Positions 8,767-18,232 of a stretch of DNA of 64,000 bases are shown in pieces. Where the stretch lies: contig NZ_JAERRB010000015.1 of the NCBI RefSeq assembly GCF_016735595.1, positions 111,691-175,690 of the forward strand, written 5' to 3'. This DNA comes from Chryseolinea lacunae. GTDB lineage: Bacteria; Bacteroidota; Bacteroidia; Cytophagales; Cyclobacteriaceae. Both the position numbers and the translations under genes were made by a program. The notes under the pieces were generated by a model, which saw only the letters and a program-made list of their open reading frames with translations, searched no databases and had not been told where the DNA came from. How positions within the stretch are numbered: position 1 is the first letter of the stretch; every line of letters starts with the position of its first letter.

Positions 8767-10344
8767 ATGATATTGATTGTTGACGACAACCAAGAGAATA
8801 TATACTCCCTGAAGAAGTTACTGGAGCTTCACAAATTTGTGGTGGACAGTGCGCTGTCGGGCGAGGAAGCGTTGAAGAAGGTGCTGAAGAATTCGTATTC
8901 GCTGATCATCCTCGACGTTCAAATGCCCGACATGGATGGCTTTGAAGTGGCGGAGGCCATCTCGGGCTACAGCAAGTCAAAAGACATTCCCATCCTCTTT
9001 CTTTCGGCCGTGAACACGGAAAAGAAATTTATTACAAAAGGATTTCAATCCGGCGGCGTAGACTACGTCACCAAGCCGTTCGATCCGGACCTGCTGCTGT
9101 TGAAGGTAAAAAGCTTTTACAAAATCTCGGAACAAAACCGGCAGCTCAGCGCCATGGACAAGTTCTTGCGCGAAGAAATTGAATTTCGAAAGAAAGCCGA
9201 GAACGAACTGCAGGAGCGTGTCGAAGAATTGAAGTCCATCCTGGAGTCGATGCCCCAAATGGCATTCACCACAAAACCCGATGGCAACATCGAATTTGTG
9301 AACAACCACTGGGCCATGTACAGTGACGACAACACTGCGTTTCCCACCACGGAGGGCATCACGGTGACGGACTGTATGAAAATGGCCATCCAAACACAGA
9401 AGCAATTCATCCAGGAGGTGCGCATCAAGGTGCTGAACGGCGACGACTATCGCTTCCACGTGCTCTATCTCACACCGGTGAAGAAGGAAGACCACCTCAT
9501 CAAATGGGTGGGCATCTTCACCGACATTCATGAGCAAAAGATGGCGTCTCAAATTCTCGAGAACAAGGTTGAGGAAAGAACGCAGGAGTTGAAACACATC
9601 AACCGTAAACTTCAGGAAAGCAACAGCGAACTACAGCAATTCGCCTTTGTGGCGTCACACGATTTGCAGGAACCGCTTCGGAAAATTCAGGTGTTCAGCA
9701 ATATGGTGATGGAAAAATATCCACCGCCCCAGAGCGAAGGAAAACGTTTCCTGGAAAAAATCATTTCGTCGGCCGACCGTATGCGCAAGCTCATCACCGA
9801 CCTGTTGGACTATTCGAGGCCTCCCGACAAGGATCTCTTTCAGGAAACCGATCTCAACGCTGTGGTTAACGAAGTGTTGGTGGATCTTGAGTTGAAGGTG
9901 AAAGCAAAGAATGCCATCGTCGATGTGGGGCCGATACCTCGGGCGGTGGTGATTCCCGGACAGATCAAGCAAGTGTTTCAGAACCTGATCAGCAACGCCC
10001 TCAAGTTTTCGAAGGAAGAAACCTTTCCCGAAATCAGCATTCGGGCAGAACGTGTCGACAGCAAATCCTTAGCCGCGAGCCCGACCCGCGATGGCGACTA
10101 TTTGCGCATCACCTTGCGCGACAATGGCATCGGGTTCCAGCAGCATTATGCCGACAAGGTGTTTGAAATCTTTCAACGCCTGAATCAAAAAGATTCTTAT
10201 GAGGGAACAGGCATTGGACTTGCCATAGTGAAGAAAACAATCGATCGTCACAACGGTCTTATCAGCGTGACGAGCGAAGAGAATGTCGGGACAAAATTCA
10301 CCATCGTGCTGCCTCTTCGGCCAATTGAAATTTCCGGAGCATGA
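8767..10344 (+). CDS. Receiver-PAS-histidine kinase (REC-PAS-HisKA-HATPase)
   Basis: 525 residues, soluble. The start chosen is ATG 8767, giving MILIVDDNQE, the exact beginning of a receiver domain; an upstream TTG at 8749 adds only six implausible residues. Order: REC (1-118, phosphoacceptor Asp50 in LIILDVQMPD), a helical linker, a PAS-like domain (about 150-260), a coiled coil, HisKA with His298 in SHDLQEPLRK, and HATPase with GTGIGLAIVKK. The SHDLQEPLRK box is typical of bacteriophytochrome-like kinases. It opens signalling cluster A, 51 bp before the CHASE3 kinase. A receiver at the N-terminus suggests it is itself controlled by phosphotransfer from another kinase. Confidence 0.9.
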   Translation: MILIVDDNQENIYSLKKLLELHKFVVDSALSGEEALKKVLKNSYSLIILDVQMPDMDGFEVAEAISGYSKSKDIPILFLSAVNTEKKFITKGFQSGGVDYVTKPFDPDLLLLKVKSFYKISEQNRQLSAMDKFLREEIEFRKKAENELQERVEELKSILESMPQMAFTTKPDGNIEFVNNHWAMYSDDNTAFPTTEGITVTDCMKMAIQTQKQFIQEVRIKVLNGDDYRFHVLYLTPVKKEDHLIKWVGIFTDIHEQKMASQILENKVEERTQELKHINRKLQESNSELQQFAFVASHDLQEPLRKIQVFSNMVMEKYPPPQSEGKRFLEKIISSADRMRKLITDLLDYSRPPDKDLFQETDLNAVVNEVLVDLELKVKAKNAIVDVGPIPRAVVIPGQIKQVFQNLISNALKFSKEETFPEISIRAERVDSKSLAASPTRDGDYLRITLRDNGIGFQQHYADKVFEIFQRLNQKDSYEGTGIGLAIVKKTIDRHNGLISVTSEENVGTKFTIVLPLRPIEISGA

Positions 10345-10395
10345 AAATTAAAATTAGCAGAGCATACTTAACAGAACCTTGTTTTTTATAGTGAA

Positions 10396-13300
10396 ATGAA
10401 GACTACGTATAAGAGAAACCTCATCATTGGCTTTGGCGTATCGCTATTGATCCTGATGATTAGTTCGGTGGCCTCCTACATCAGCATCCGCAATTTGCTG
10501 GACAGTTCAAACTGGGTGAATCATACCCATGCGGTTATTCTCGAATTGAACGACGTGATGTCGGCGTTGAAAGATGCCGAGACGGGACAACGCGGCTATT
10601 TGCTGACCGGCGAAAAGGATTATCAAGAACCTTACAAGGCAGCACAGGCCGTGGCGGACAGAGCTCTTGACAACGTGCAGGCGCTCACCCTCGACAATAC
10701 CGCACAGCAAAAGGGCATTGAAGATCTTCGCCGCCTCGTGACAAAGCGGTTCACCATTCTGCAACGCGTCATCGACCACCGCGATTCCGTGGGCACGTTG
10801 CAGATAAAAGACCTTCGCATGGGCAAGGACTATATGGACTCGGTGCGCTCGCTCATGACGTCTATGCGCGAACGCGAAGAAGCACTATTGAAGGAGCGAA
10901 CCTCGCGCATGGAAACATTCTCCAACTTCACGCCGGTGCTCATTGTGACTGCCGCTGTCATCGCCTTGCTCATCACCATCGCGTTCTATGTGCGCGTCCG
11001 CAACGACTTCGAAGAGAAAGCGATCCTGCAACGTGAACTGGAAGCGAAAGAGAAAGACATCAGCACACGCATCGGCATCATACGAGGCATTGCCGACAAG
11101 GTCGCGGCGGGCGACTACGGCATTCGTGTTGACGACCAGCAAAGCGATGCGCTGGGCAATGTGGCGGGGTCACTCAACAAGATGGCATCGTCGCTACAGG
11201 AGTCGTTTGTGCAGCTCTCTGACAAGGAGTGGTTGCAAGCTGGCATCGCCGGACTGAACGATGTGATGATCGGGGAGAAGACGTTGCAGGCCCTCACCAA
11301 CCAGGTCATCGAGTTTGTGTCGTCCTACTCGCAAAGCCAGGTGGGCGCCCTCTACATTCTGGAACGCGACGAGCTTCAGGTGTTTGCAGGCTATGCCTAT
11401 ATGCCCGACAAGTCGCGTGCGCGATTCAAGATTGGCGAAGGCCTCGTAGGGCAGGCCGTGTCGACCGGCAAGCTCATGGAACTGAAAGATGTTCCTGAGG
11501 AAAGCATCTACATCAGCTTCACCACCGGCCAGGCCCGACCCAGGCACATCGTGGCCATTCCGCTCTACGACGGCTACACCATCAAAGGTGCACTGGAAGT
11601 GGCTTCCCTGCATACATTCACCACCCGTGACCTTGAGTTTTTGAGAACGTCAGCAGCCAACATCGGCGTATCGATCAGCACAGCGCAGAACCGGAAGCGC
11701 ATGCAGGAACTGCTGGAAGAAACACAATCCCAAACCGAAGAACTACAGGCCCAGCACAGCGAGCTGGAACACGTGAACAGCGAGCTGGAAGTGCAAACCG
11801 AAAAGCTCCAGGCTTCCGAAGAAGAATTGAAAGTGCAACAGGAAGAACTGCGCCAGGCCAACCAGGAACTGGAAGAAAGAAGCCGCATGCTCGAAGACCG
11901 GAACGAGTTGATCACCGAGCGCAACCTCGAAATACAGGCGAAGGCGGAACAGCTCGCGCAGACCACCCGCTATAAATCCGAGTTTCTTGCCAACATGTCG
12001 CACGAACTGCGCACACCACTCAACTCCATCCTGTTGCTATCGCGACTGATGTCCGAAAATCCGGAGAAGAATCTCAACACCGATCAGGTAGAATATGCCC
12101 GTGTCATCCAAAGCTCAGGCAACGGTTTGTTATCGCTCATCGACGAAATATTGGACCTCTCCAAAATTGAGTCCGGAAAAATGCGGCTTGAATATAGCCA
12201 GGTGTCGGTGCAGGAAATTATCGAAGAGATGCAAGGCGTGTTTCATCCCATGGCCAAAGTGAAAGGCATCGAGTTCCTCACAACGGTGGCGAAGGATGTG
12301 CCCGAAAAGATAGAGACCGACAAACTACGGCTCGTGCAGATCTTGCGCAACCTTTTGTCGAACGCGCTGAAGTTCACCGCGAATGGCTATGTGAGCCTGG
12401 ATGTGGCCAAAGAAGGTAAAGACATGTTCATGCTGAGAATTGCTGTGAAGGATACGGGCATAGGTGTGCCGTTGGAAAAACAGCAGCTCATCTTTGAAGC
12501 CTTTCAGCAAGCCGATGGTTCGACGCGCCGTAAATATGGCGGAACCGGGTTGGGCCTTTCCATCAGCCGCGAATTGGCCAAGCTTTTGGGTGGAGAAATC
12601 CGCATGAAAAGTGAAGTGGGTAAAGGCAGTGAATTTATATTAAACATACCCCTGAGCCAGCCGCAGGGAAAACCCGAAACGTTCACCAACAGTCTCTCGG
12701 ATTTACTCACCAGCGATCCGCTGCAATGCAATCGCCCTAAAACAGACGCCAAGTATATTAGCACGTCCATTCCCGAAAACATTCCCGACGACAGGGCTGT
12801 GATCAAGACCGATGACAAGGTGATTCTTATTGTGGAAGACGACACAAACTTTGCCAAGTCGTTGCTGGACTTTACGCGGCGCCGTGGCTACAAGGGCATC
12901 GTGGCTGTTCGCGGTGACGAAGGCATTGCACTGGCCCGCGAATTTTCACCCGTGGGCATATTGCTCGACATTCAACTGCCCGTGAAGAGCGGTTGGGAAG
13001 TGATGGACGAATTGAAAGCCAATGCCTACACCCGCCACATTCCCGTTCATATCATGTCGTCGCACGAAGGAAAGAGCGAGAGCCTGCACAAAGGCGCCGT
13101 GGATTTTATCAACAAACCGGTGGCCTACGAAAAGATGCAGGAGATCTTTCAAAAGATCGAATACGTGTTGACGCACCATCCCAAGAAAGTGCTCATCGTA
13201 GAAGAAAACCCCCAGCACGCCAAAGCCCTGGGCTACTTCCTCGAAACCTTCGACATCAGTCTCGAGATCCGGAACGATGTGCAGGAAGCCATCGCGCTCC

Positions 13301-14004
13301 TCAAGTCGAAAGATACCGACTGTGTGATACTCGACATGGGCATGCCCGATCAGAAATCGTATGAGACCCTGGAACAGGTGCGCAGCACCCCCGGTCTTGA
13401 AAATGTTCCCGTCATTATTTTTACAGGACAAAATCTGTCGCGCGCCGAAGAGTTGCGTATGAAGCAATATGCCGACTCCATCGTTATCAAAACCGCGCAT
13501 TCCTACAAACGCATTTACGACGAGGTGTCGCTATTCCTTCACCTGATGGAAAAGAAAGAATCTCCCAATGCAAAACCACGCTATCACAAACTTGGCGAAC
13601 TGGACGAAGTGCTGAAAGGCAAAACCGTACTCATTGCCGACGACGACGTGCGCAACATCTTCTCGCTCACAAAAGCCATGGAGAACTACATGATGAATGT
13701 GATCACCGCGGTGGATGGTAAAGACGCCTTGAAACAATTGCAAGCCAGTCCCAACGTCGATATCGTGTTGATGGATATGATGATGCCCGAGATGGACGGC
13801 TATGAGTCCACCACCGCCATTCGAAACGATCCGCGCCTGAAGAACATCCCGGTCATTGCCGTCACGGCCAAAGCCATGGCGGGCGACCGCGCCAAATGCA
13901 TCAGCGCCGGAGCCTCCGATTATATTTCAAAACCGGTAGACATAGACCAACTGCTGTCGTTGCTGCGGGTGTGGCTCTATGAACGCGGCACCACTAAACG
14001 CTAG
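10396..14004 (+). CDS. CHASE3-HAMP-GAF hybrid histidine kinase with three receivers
   Basis: 1202 residues, inner membrane. TM1 about 9-29, extracytoplasmic CHASE3 domain (with the typical DAETGQRGYLLTGE), TM2 about 176-197, HAMP, GAF (about 270-435), a long coiled coil (Glu/Gln rich), HisKA with His536 in [10 protein letters not shown], HATPase with [12 protein letters not shown], then three REC domains: Asp858 (LLDIQLP), Asp980 (ILDMGMPD) and Asp1127 (LMDMMMPEMDG). The middle receiver has Lys-Thr where Lys-Pro is usual. The stop is 6 bases from the next receiver gene. From GAF onward it has the same layout as the giant kinase at 40376, so the two are paralogues with different input ends. 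Confidence 0.93.
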   Translation: MKTTYKRNLIIGFGVSLLILMISSVASYISIRNLLDSSNWVNHTHAVILELNDVMSALKDAETGQRGYLLTGEKDYQEPYKAAQAVADRALDNVQALTLDNTAQQKGIEDLRRLVTKRFTILQRVIDHRDSVGTLQIKDLRMGKDYMDSVRSLMTSMREREEALLKERTSRMETFSNFTPVLIVTAAVIALLITIAFYVRVRNDFEEKAILQRELEAKEKDISTRIGIIRGIADKVAAGDYGIRVDDQQSDALGNVAGSLNKMASSLQESFVQLSDKEWLQAGIAGLNDVMIGEKTLQALTNQVIEFVSSYSQSQVGALYILERDELQVFAGYAYMPDKSRARFKIGEGLVGQAVSTGKLMELKDVPEESIYISFTTGQARPRHIVAIPLYDGYTIKGALEVASLHTFTTRDLEFLRTSAANIGVSISTAQNRKRMQELLEETQSQTEELQAQHSELEHVNSELEVQTEKLQASEEELKVQQEELRQANQELEERSRMLEDRNELITERNLEIQAKAEQLAQTTRYKSEFLANMSHELRTPLNSILLLSRLMSENPEKNLNTDQVEYARVIQSSGNGLLSLIDEILDLSKIESGKMRLEYSQVSVQEIIEEMQGVFHPMAKVKGIEFLTTVAKDVPEKIETDKLRLVQILRNLLSNALKFTANGYVSLDVAKEGKDMFMLRIAVKDTGIGVPLEKQQLIFEAFQQADGSTRRKYGGTGLGLSISRELAKLLGGEIRMKSEVGKGSEFILNIPLSQPQGKPETFTNSLSDLLTSDPLQCNRPKTDAKYISTSIPENIPDDRAVIKTDDKVILIVEDDTNFAKSLLDFTRRRGYKGIVAVRGDEGIALAREFSPVGILLDIQLPVKSGWEVMDELKANAYTRHIPVHIMSSHEGKSESLHKGAVDFINKPVAYEKMQEIFQKIEYVLTHHPKKVLIVEENPQHAKALGYFLETFDISLEIRNDVQEAIALLKSKDTDCVILDMGMPDQKSYETLEQVRSTPGLENVPVIIFTGQNLSRAEELRMKQYADSIVIKTAHSYKRIYDEVSLFLHLMEKKESPNAKPRYHKLGELDEVLKGKTVLIADDDVRNIFSLTKAMENYMMNVITAVDGKDALKQLQASPNVDIVLMDMMMPEMDGYESTTAIRNDPRLKNIPVIAVTAKAMAGDRAKCISAGASDYISKPVDIDQLLSLLRVWLYERGTTKR

Positions 14005-14010
14005 GAAGAA

Positions 14011-14388
14011 ATGACTGCGGTAGGAAAAAAAATACTGATTGTCGACGATGACACGCGCAACATCTTTGCGCTCACGGCTGTGCTGAAATCGCGTGGCTAC
14101 CCATGCCTCTCTGCACCCGGCGGCGAAGAAGGTCTGCACCTGCTCTCCACCACCGACGACATTGGCATGGTGTTGCTCGACATGATGATGCCTGAAATGG
14201 ATGGCTATGAAGTGATCGCCAAAATCCGCGAGAGCGAACGTAGCCACCTTCCCATCATCGCCGTGACGGCCCAGGCCATGGTGGGCGATCGCGAAAAGTG
14301 TCTGGCTGCAGGTGCAGATGCCTACCTCTCGAAACCCATCGATATCGACGTGCTGGTGGACGAAATGGAAAAACTGCAGGCAAGATGA
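14011..14388 (+). CDS. Single-domain response regulator (CheY-like)
   Basis: 125 residues, one REC domain and nothing else. Acidic pocket IVDDDTRN, phosphoacceptor Asp57 in VLLDMMMPEMDG, Thr in AVTAQAM, Lys-Pro in LSKPID. It closely resembles the third receiver of the kinase just upstream and may have arisen from it. Its stop overlaps the cheR start in an ATGA, so the two are translationally coupled. It could shuttle phosphate between the CHASE3 kinase and other partners or work as the phospho-controlled partner of CheR/CheB. Confidence 0.92.
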   Translation: MTAVGKKILIVDDDTRNIFALTAVLKSRGYPCLSAPGGEEGLHLLSTTDDIGMVLLDMMMPEMDGYEVIAKIRESERSHLPIIAVTAQAMVGDREKCLAAGADAYLSKPIDIDVLVDEMEKLQAR

Positions 14389-15212
14389 CAGCCGATCTTC
14401 AGCTAACGGACGAGCAGATTGAAACGATCCTGGAGGACATGGTGGAAGTGCATGGATACGATTTCACCCACTACTCACGCGCGTCGCTGAAACGCAGGAT
14501 CATCCGCCTGGTGTCGCTTGATAAATTTTTGAGCTTTGCCGAATTTCGTTTCAAAGTGCGGCAGGACCCGAGCTATCTGAACCGGTTTGTAGAGCAAGTC
14601 ACCGTGAACGTGACCGAGATGTTTCGCGATGAAACATTCTATCGCACCCTGCGTGAAGATGTGCTTCCCGTGCTGGCCACGTGGCCGCTCATTCGCATTT
14701 GGCACGCAGGCTGTTCCACCGGTGAGGAGGTCTACTCAATGGCGATCTTATTGCAGGAAGCAAACCTGCTTCATAAGTCGCTGCTCTACGCAACAGACAT
14801 TAACCCTGCGGTGTTAGAGCAGGTGAGGAGTGGCGTGTTTCCACTGCACCAGATGAAGCAATACTCCGACAACTATATCCGGTCGGGGGGACGCAAAGAT
14901 TTCTCGATGTATTATACCGCCCAGTATGACGCCGCGAAATTTGATGAACGTTTGGGCAAGCGCATCATACTGGCCACCCACAACCTGGTGTCGGATCGCT
15001 CGTTCAACGAGTTTCAGTTGATACTCTGTCGCAACGTGATGATTTATTTTGATAAGGAACTACAGGACCGCGCACTAAAGCTCTTCGACGACAGTCTTGA
15101 AGCCCTGGGCTTCCTGGCCCTCGGATCGAAAGAGACGCTGAAGTTCTCTACGGTGACCGGCAACTACCGGCAGATCGAGAACAAAGAGAAAATCTGGAGA
15201 AAGATCAAATAA
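14385..15212 (+). CDS. cheR: CheR-type glutamate methyltransferase
   Basis: 275 residues. An N-terminal all-helical CheR_N domain (about 1-75) is followed by the SAM-dependent CheR domain with HAGCSTGEEVYS (about 106-117) and ILCRNVMIYF (from 214). The frame extends upstream, but ATG 14385, overlapping the previous stop, gives the expected N-terminus. CheR methylates glutamates on chemoreceptors; none is encoded in the window, so the target is either elsewhere or is a signalling protein of this cluster. Eight bases separate it from cheB. Confidence 0.93.
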   Translation: MTADLQLTDEQIETILEDMVEVHGYDFTHYSRASLKRRIIRLVSLDKFLSFAEFRFKVRQDPSYLNRFVEQVTVNVTEMFRDETFYRTLREDVLPVLATWPLIRIWHAGCSTGEEVYSMAILLQEANLLHKSLLYATDINPAVLEQVRSGVFPLHQMKQYSDNYIRSGGRKDFSMYYTAQYDAAKFDERLGKRIILATHNLVSDRSFNEFQLILCRNVMIYFDKELQDRALKLFDDSLEALGFLALGSKETLKFSTVTGNYRQIENKEKIWRKIK

Positions 15213-15220
15213 ATCTCACG

Positions 15221-15820
15221 GTGAAAAACGACAACACGCCCATGAATCCCAAGTATGAGGTACTGGCCATCGGCGGATCGGCCGGCAGCCTGAGCATGTT
15301 GCTGACCCTGTTGCCCCACCTGGTGCCCACACTGAACATCGCGCTGGTGGTGGTGCTGCATCGAAAAGATTCTGAAGACAACACCCTGGTTGACGTGCTG
15401 CGACACCGAACGATGTTTGCCGTGAAGGAAGCAGAAGATAAAGAGACCATCGAAACCAACACCATCTATGTGGCGCCCACCGACTACCATTTGCTCGTGG
15501 AAAAAGATCACAGCTTTTCCCTCGACAACTCGGAGAAAGTGAACTACAGCCGTCCCAGCATAGACGTCACCTTCGAATCGCTGGCCGATGTGTATGGTCC
15601 CACCGTTGTAGGGCTGCTGTTGTCCGGCGCAAATGCCGACGGGGTGGATGGATTGAAGGCGATAAAAAAAGCTGGCGGTGGCATTGTAGTGCAGGACCCG
15701 GCCGCTTCCGTTGTTCCCTACATGCCGCAGCAGGCGCTGAATGCGCTACCGGCAGACATGCTCTTGCATGAACATTCCCTGGAGCGTTTCATTCAGTATC
15801 TCGCTGATAAATCTCAATAA
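15221..15820 (+). CDS. cheB: CheB-type methylesterase domain protein
   Basis: 199 residues from a GTG start at 15221 (an ATG at 15242 is an alternative). It consists only of the CheB methylesterase domain, without the N-terminal receiver of E. coli CheB. The catalytic triad is visible: Ser20 in GGSAGS, His47 in VVLHRKD, Asp140 in SGANADGVDG. The receiver function is probably supplied by the separate REC protein two genes upstream. It would demethylate or deamidate glutamyl residues opposite to CheR. It ends three bases from the convergent regulator gene. Confidence 0.92.
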   Translation: MKNDNTPMNPKYEVLAIGGSAGSLSMLLTLLPHLVPTLNIALVVVLHRKDSEDNTLVDVLRHRTMFAVKEAEDKETIETNTIYVAPTDYHLLVEKDHSFSLDNSEKVNYSRPSIDVTFESLADVYGPTVVGLLLSGANADGVDGLKAIKKAGGGIVVQDPAASVVPYMPQQALNALPADMLLHEHSLERFIQYLADKSQ

Positions 15821-15823
15821 GGA

Positions 15824-16237
15824 TCAGGACGAGGGCTTCAGTCCCGCGTGTATCGCCGCGAGAATGTTGGTGAAGTCACGAATGTTCGACGGCTTGATGA
15901 TGAAGTCGATAGCCCCCATGGCTTTGGTTTCTGCAATCATGCGGGGATCCGACGATGTGGAGCACAAATAAATGGGAACATCTTTCAGCCGGTCAATTTT
16001 CCGGATCTCGAGCAGGCATTGAATGCCGTTCATGCGGGGCATGTTCATGTCTATGAAAATGCAATGGGGCACAATATGCGGTATGGTATTCAGTTTTTGC
16101 AGCGCCTGCACGCCGTCGTTGGTGCGGATGCAATCAATGGTCGGTTCAACATCGTGAATGGCCAGGCAAAAAATTTCCTGGTCGTCCGGATCGTCGTCGA
16201 TAAGGAAATAGCGCATGGGTTGGTGAGCCGGGGTCAT
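15824..16237 (-). CDS. Rcp1-like single-domain response regulator
   Basis: 137 residues from the first Met, or 130 from the more likely Met at 16216 (MRYFLIDDD). One REC domain with IDDDPDDQEIF, phosphoacceptor Asp in CIFIDMNMPRMNG, Ser/Thr in YLCSTS and Lys-Pro in IIKPSN. The DDxxDQEIF and IDMNMPRMNG features place it in the Rcp1-like group that often pairs with phytochrome-type kinases. It converges on cheB. A TACCTTTG box at 16272-16279 on the minus strand can supply its own promoter. A close paralogue sits at 48207-48602, also pointing against a kinase operon. Confidence 0.88.
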   Translation of the reverse strand: MTPAHQPMRYFLIDDDPDDQEIFCLAIHDVEPTIDCIRTNDGVQALQKLNTIPHIVPHCIFIDMNMPRMNGIQCLLEIRKIDRLKDVPIYLCSTSSDPRMIAETKAMGAIDFIIKPSNIRDFTNILAAIHAGLKPSS

Positions 16238-16271
16238 CGGATTTTGGAAGCGGATTATGTTGCGCCTACTT

Positions 16272-16279
16272 CAAAGGTA
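16272..16279 (-). promoter_or_regulatory. Probable -7 element for the regulator at 15824-16237
   Basis: Read on the minus strand the sequence is TACCTTTG, matching the Bacteroidota -7 consensus TAnnTTTG. An ATTG about 20 bases further upstream is only a partial -33 match. It lies 35-56 bases before the two candidate start codons. Confidence 0.4.
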
Positions 16280-16419
16280 GCACGAAAAGACAATCGGGTC
16301 AATTGCCCATCCTAATCCGGAAAAGGACAAACACCGTTGGTGAATAGGTCGGAAGGGCGGTAGCGTCGACATTCGGGGTGACGGGAGAAGGGTGATTTGG
16401 CGAGGAGACAGTCGCGTTC

Positions 16420-17250
16420 CTAGAACAACGCCAGCTGCAAGGGCGCGGTATCGGGCTGTGGCTTTTTCTCCATCAGCTGCACCGGCTTCTGAATTCTGAA
16501 CACGGGAGTTTCTTCATACCGCGTGGCGATCACGATCTTTGTGTTGCGCGCATTGCGGCGGAAAAGATCTTCCACAATCTGCGGGTGATTGTTATGCTTG
16601 GAAAGATGCGACAGCAACAGGTGCGACATATATTCCGGGCGATGCTGCGTGAACAAACGCAACGCCTGAACGTTCGAGAGGTGCCCCTGGCCGCCGCGAA
16701 TACGGTTCTTCAGGTGGATAGGGTAGCGGCCATTGTCCAGCATCTCCTCGTCATAGTTAGCCTCCAGGAAGGCGGCATGACATTGCTGAAAGTGGTGGAT
16801 CACGTGCTTGCACGCGGCGCCGATGTCGGTGAACACACCCACCTTCACCTGACCGTCAGTCACGGTGAAGCTATGCGGGTCGCAGGCGTCGTGAAATTTC
16901 GGAAAGGCCATCACCGACAGGGTGCCGATGCAAATGGGGTCGTAGGGCTTGAATGTGCGCACGAGGTGTTCGGCCATGCGCAGCTTGCCTTCGTGTAGGG
17001 TTGGGGTGGTGATGTAGGCCGGGATCTCGAACTTTTTAACCAACTGGGTGAGGCCGTGAATGTGGTCGGCATGCTCGTGCGTCACAAAAATGGCCCGTAC
17101 TTTCCGCATGTTCAGCCCCAGTCGCTTCATGCGTTTCTCCGTTTCGCGACACGAAAGACCGGCATCCACCAGCACGGCATCGTTTTCGTTGCCGATATAG
17201 TAGCAATTGCCGTTACTTCCGGAATTTAGCGAGGAGATATACAAAGCCAT
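16420..17250 (-). CDS. MBL-fold metallo-hydrolase (YycJ/WalJ-like)
   Basis: 276 residues from Met at 17250 (MALYISSLNSGSNGN), the canonical YycJ-type beginning; an upstream Met at 17292 would add 14 residues lying in the promoter region. The dinuclear metal motif THEHADH is present, with further His/Asp ligands in FTDIGAAC and LLSHLSKHNN. Family members are predicted nucleases/phosphodiesterases; in Firmicutes the homologue is linked to cell-wall signalling and DNA-end processing. The role here is not known. It is transcribed away from the TetR operon. Confidence 0.87.
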   Translation of the reverse strand: MALYISSLNSGSNGNCYYIGNENDAVLVDAGLSCRETEKRMKRLGLNMRKVRAIFVTHEHADHIHGLTQLVKKFEIPAYITTPTLHEGKLRMAEHLVRTFKPYDPICIGTLSVMAFPKFHDACDPHSFTVTDGQVKVGVFTDIGAACKHVIHHFQQCHAAFLEANYDEEMLDNGRYPIHLKNRIRGGQGHLSNVQALRLFTQHRPEYMSHLLLSHLSKHNNHPQIVEDLFRRNARNTKIVIATRYEETPVFRIQKPVQLMEKKPQPDTAPLQLALF

Positions 17251-17516
17251 ACGAAGCCACAAGGTAGCAATAGGAGCAGACTCTATTTCCAAACGCCGCT
17301 ACAAAAATTTCACGTGCTGTCTCGCGAATAAATTTTGGCGGAAAACAAACGAATTTTTCTGGCCGCTTTGTCACGCGGTTCACATCAATAAGAATGTGCC
17401 GACCGCTTGCATCAGCCTTCCCGTCAACCTAAACCAACCATTTTAACTGATGAACACAACTAAGTAAAATAACTGTAAGTGAGTGGTTTATGATGTTTTA
17501 AGAGGAATCGTTTGAA

Positions 17517-17557
17517 AAATAATTTAATCAATTGATTAAATTATTTGATTAAATCAT
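17517..17557. promoter_or_regulatory. TetR-type operator region
   Basis: A perfect 30-bp palindrome spans 17517-17546, centred on CAATTG with core TAATCAATTGATTA. A second near-palindrome TGATTAAATCA follows at 17546-17556. The TTGATTA half-site is repeated before the tolC-like gene at 18233. The palindrome overlaps the -33 element of the downstream promoter, the position expected for self-repression. Confidence 0.65.
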
Positions 17558-17576
17558 GAACCTGTCGCTACCTTTG
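17544..17576 (+). promoter_or_regulatory. Promoter of the tetR-like efflux regulator
   Basis: TTTG at 17544-17547 and TACCTTTG at 17569-17576, separated by 21 bp, fit the Bacteroidota -33/-7 promoter pattern. Transcription would start about 17583, some 20 bases before ATG 17605. The -33 box is inside the operator palindrome. Confidence 0.6.
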
Positions 17577-17604
17577 CCGTACAACGTCATTGGAAAGCGC
17601 AAGC

Positions 17605-18219
17605 ATGGCAAAGAAAAAAACGATAGAAGCCGACCTGTCCACACAGGAAAAGATCAAGGAGGCCGCCCGCAAGGTGTTCACACAAAAGGGATATGCCGCC
17701 ACACGCACGCGCGACATCGCCGAGGAGGCGGGCATAAACCTGGCCTTGCTCAACTATTACTTCCGTAGCAAAGAGGGGCTTTTCGAAATTGTGATGGTGG
17801 AAAAACTGCAGCAGCTTTTTGGCACCATTGTGCCAATACTGAATGACGAAGGCACTACGCTGGAGAAAAAACTGGAGTTGGTGGTGCTATGCTACATCGA
17901 TATGCTGACCGCCCATCCCGACCTGCCCATTTTTGTGCTCAGCGAAATCCGCGTCGACCCCGAACGGTTCAGCCAGCGCATCCAGGCCGGCAAGCTGTTG
18001 CGCGAAGCCTATTTTCTGAAGCAGCTCAAAGAACGCCGCCCCGACCTGCACCCGCTTCACTTTGTGATGAACCTCGTGGGCATGACGTTGTTTCCGTTTG
18101 TAGGAAAGCCGATTTTTCAAGCCATCGGCAACCTTCCCGCCAAGGACTACGCGGTGTTGATGGAAGAACGGAAAGCCCTCATTCCAAAATGGGTGCAGGC
18201 CATATTGAAGACCAAGTAA
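17605..18219 (+). CDS. TetR/AcrR-family transcriptional regulator
   Basis: 204 residues from ATG 17605 (a TTG at 17590 is less likely). The N-terminal helix-turn-helix is clear: KIKEAARKVFTQKGYAATR followed by DIAEEAGINLALLNYYFRSKEGLF (about residues 13-60). The C-terminal ligand domain is not assignable. It lies 50 bp before a six-gene export operon in the same direction and operator-like palindromes lie before both genes, so it most likely represses itself and the exporter until a substrate binds. Confidence 0.92.
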   Translation: MAKKKTIEADLSTQEKIKEAARKVFTQKGYAATRTRDIAEEAGINLALLNYYFRSKEGLFEIVMVEKLQQLFGTIVPILNDEGTTLEKKLELVVLCYIDMLTAHPDLPIFVLSEIRVDPERFSQRIQAGKLLREAYFLKQLKERRPDLHPLHFVMNLVGMTLFPFVGKPIFQAIGNLPAKDYAVLMEERKALIPKWVQAILKTK

Positions 18220-18232
18220 ATTTTTTTGCGTA

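Larger units (their letters stand above)
17251..17604. other. Intergenic control region between MBL hydrolase and tetR-like gene
   Basis: About 354 bp without a gene. The right third is very AT-rich and holds the TetR-type palindromes and the promoter described separately. Close to the MBL gene a minus-strand TACCTTGT box is a weaker promoter candidate. No reading frame of interest. Confidence 0.7.
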
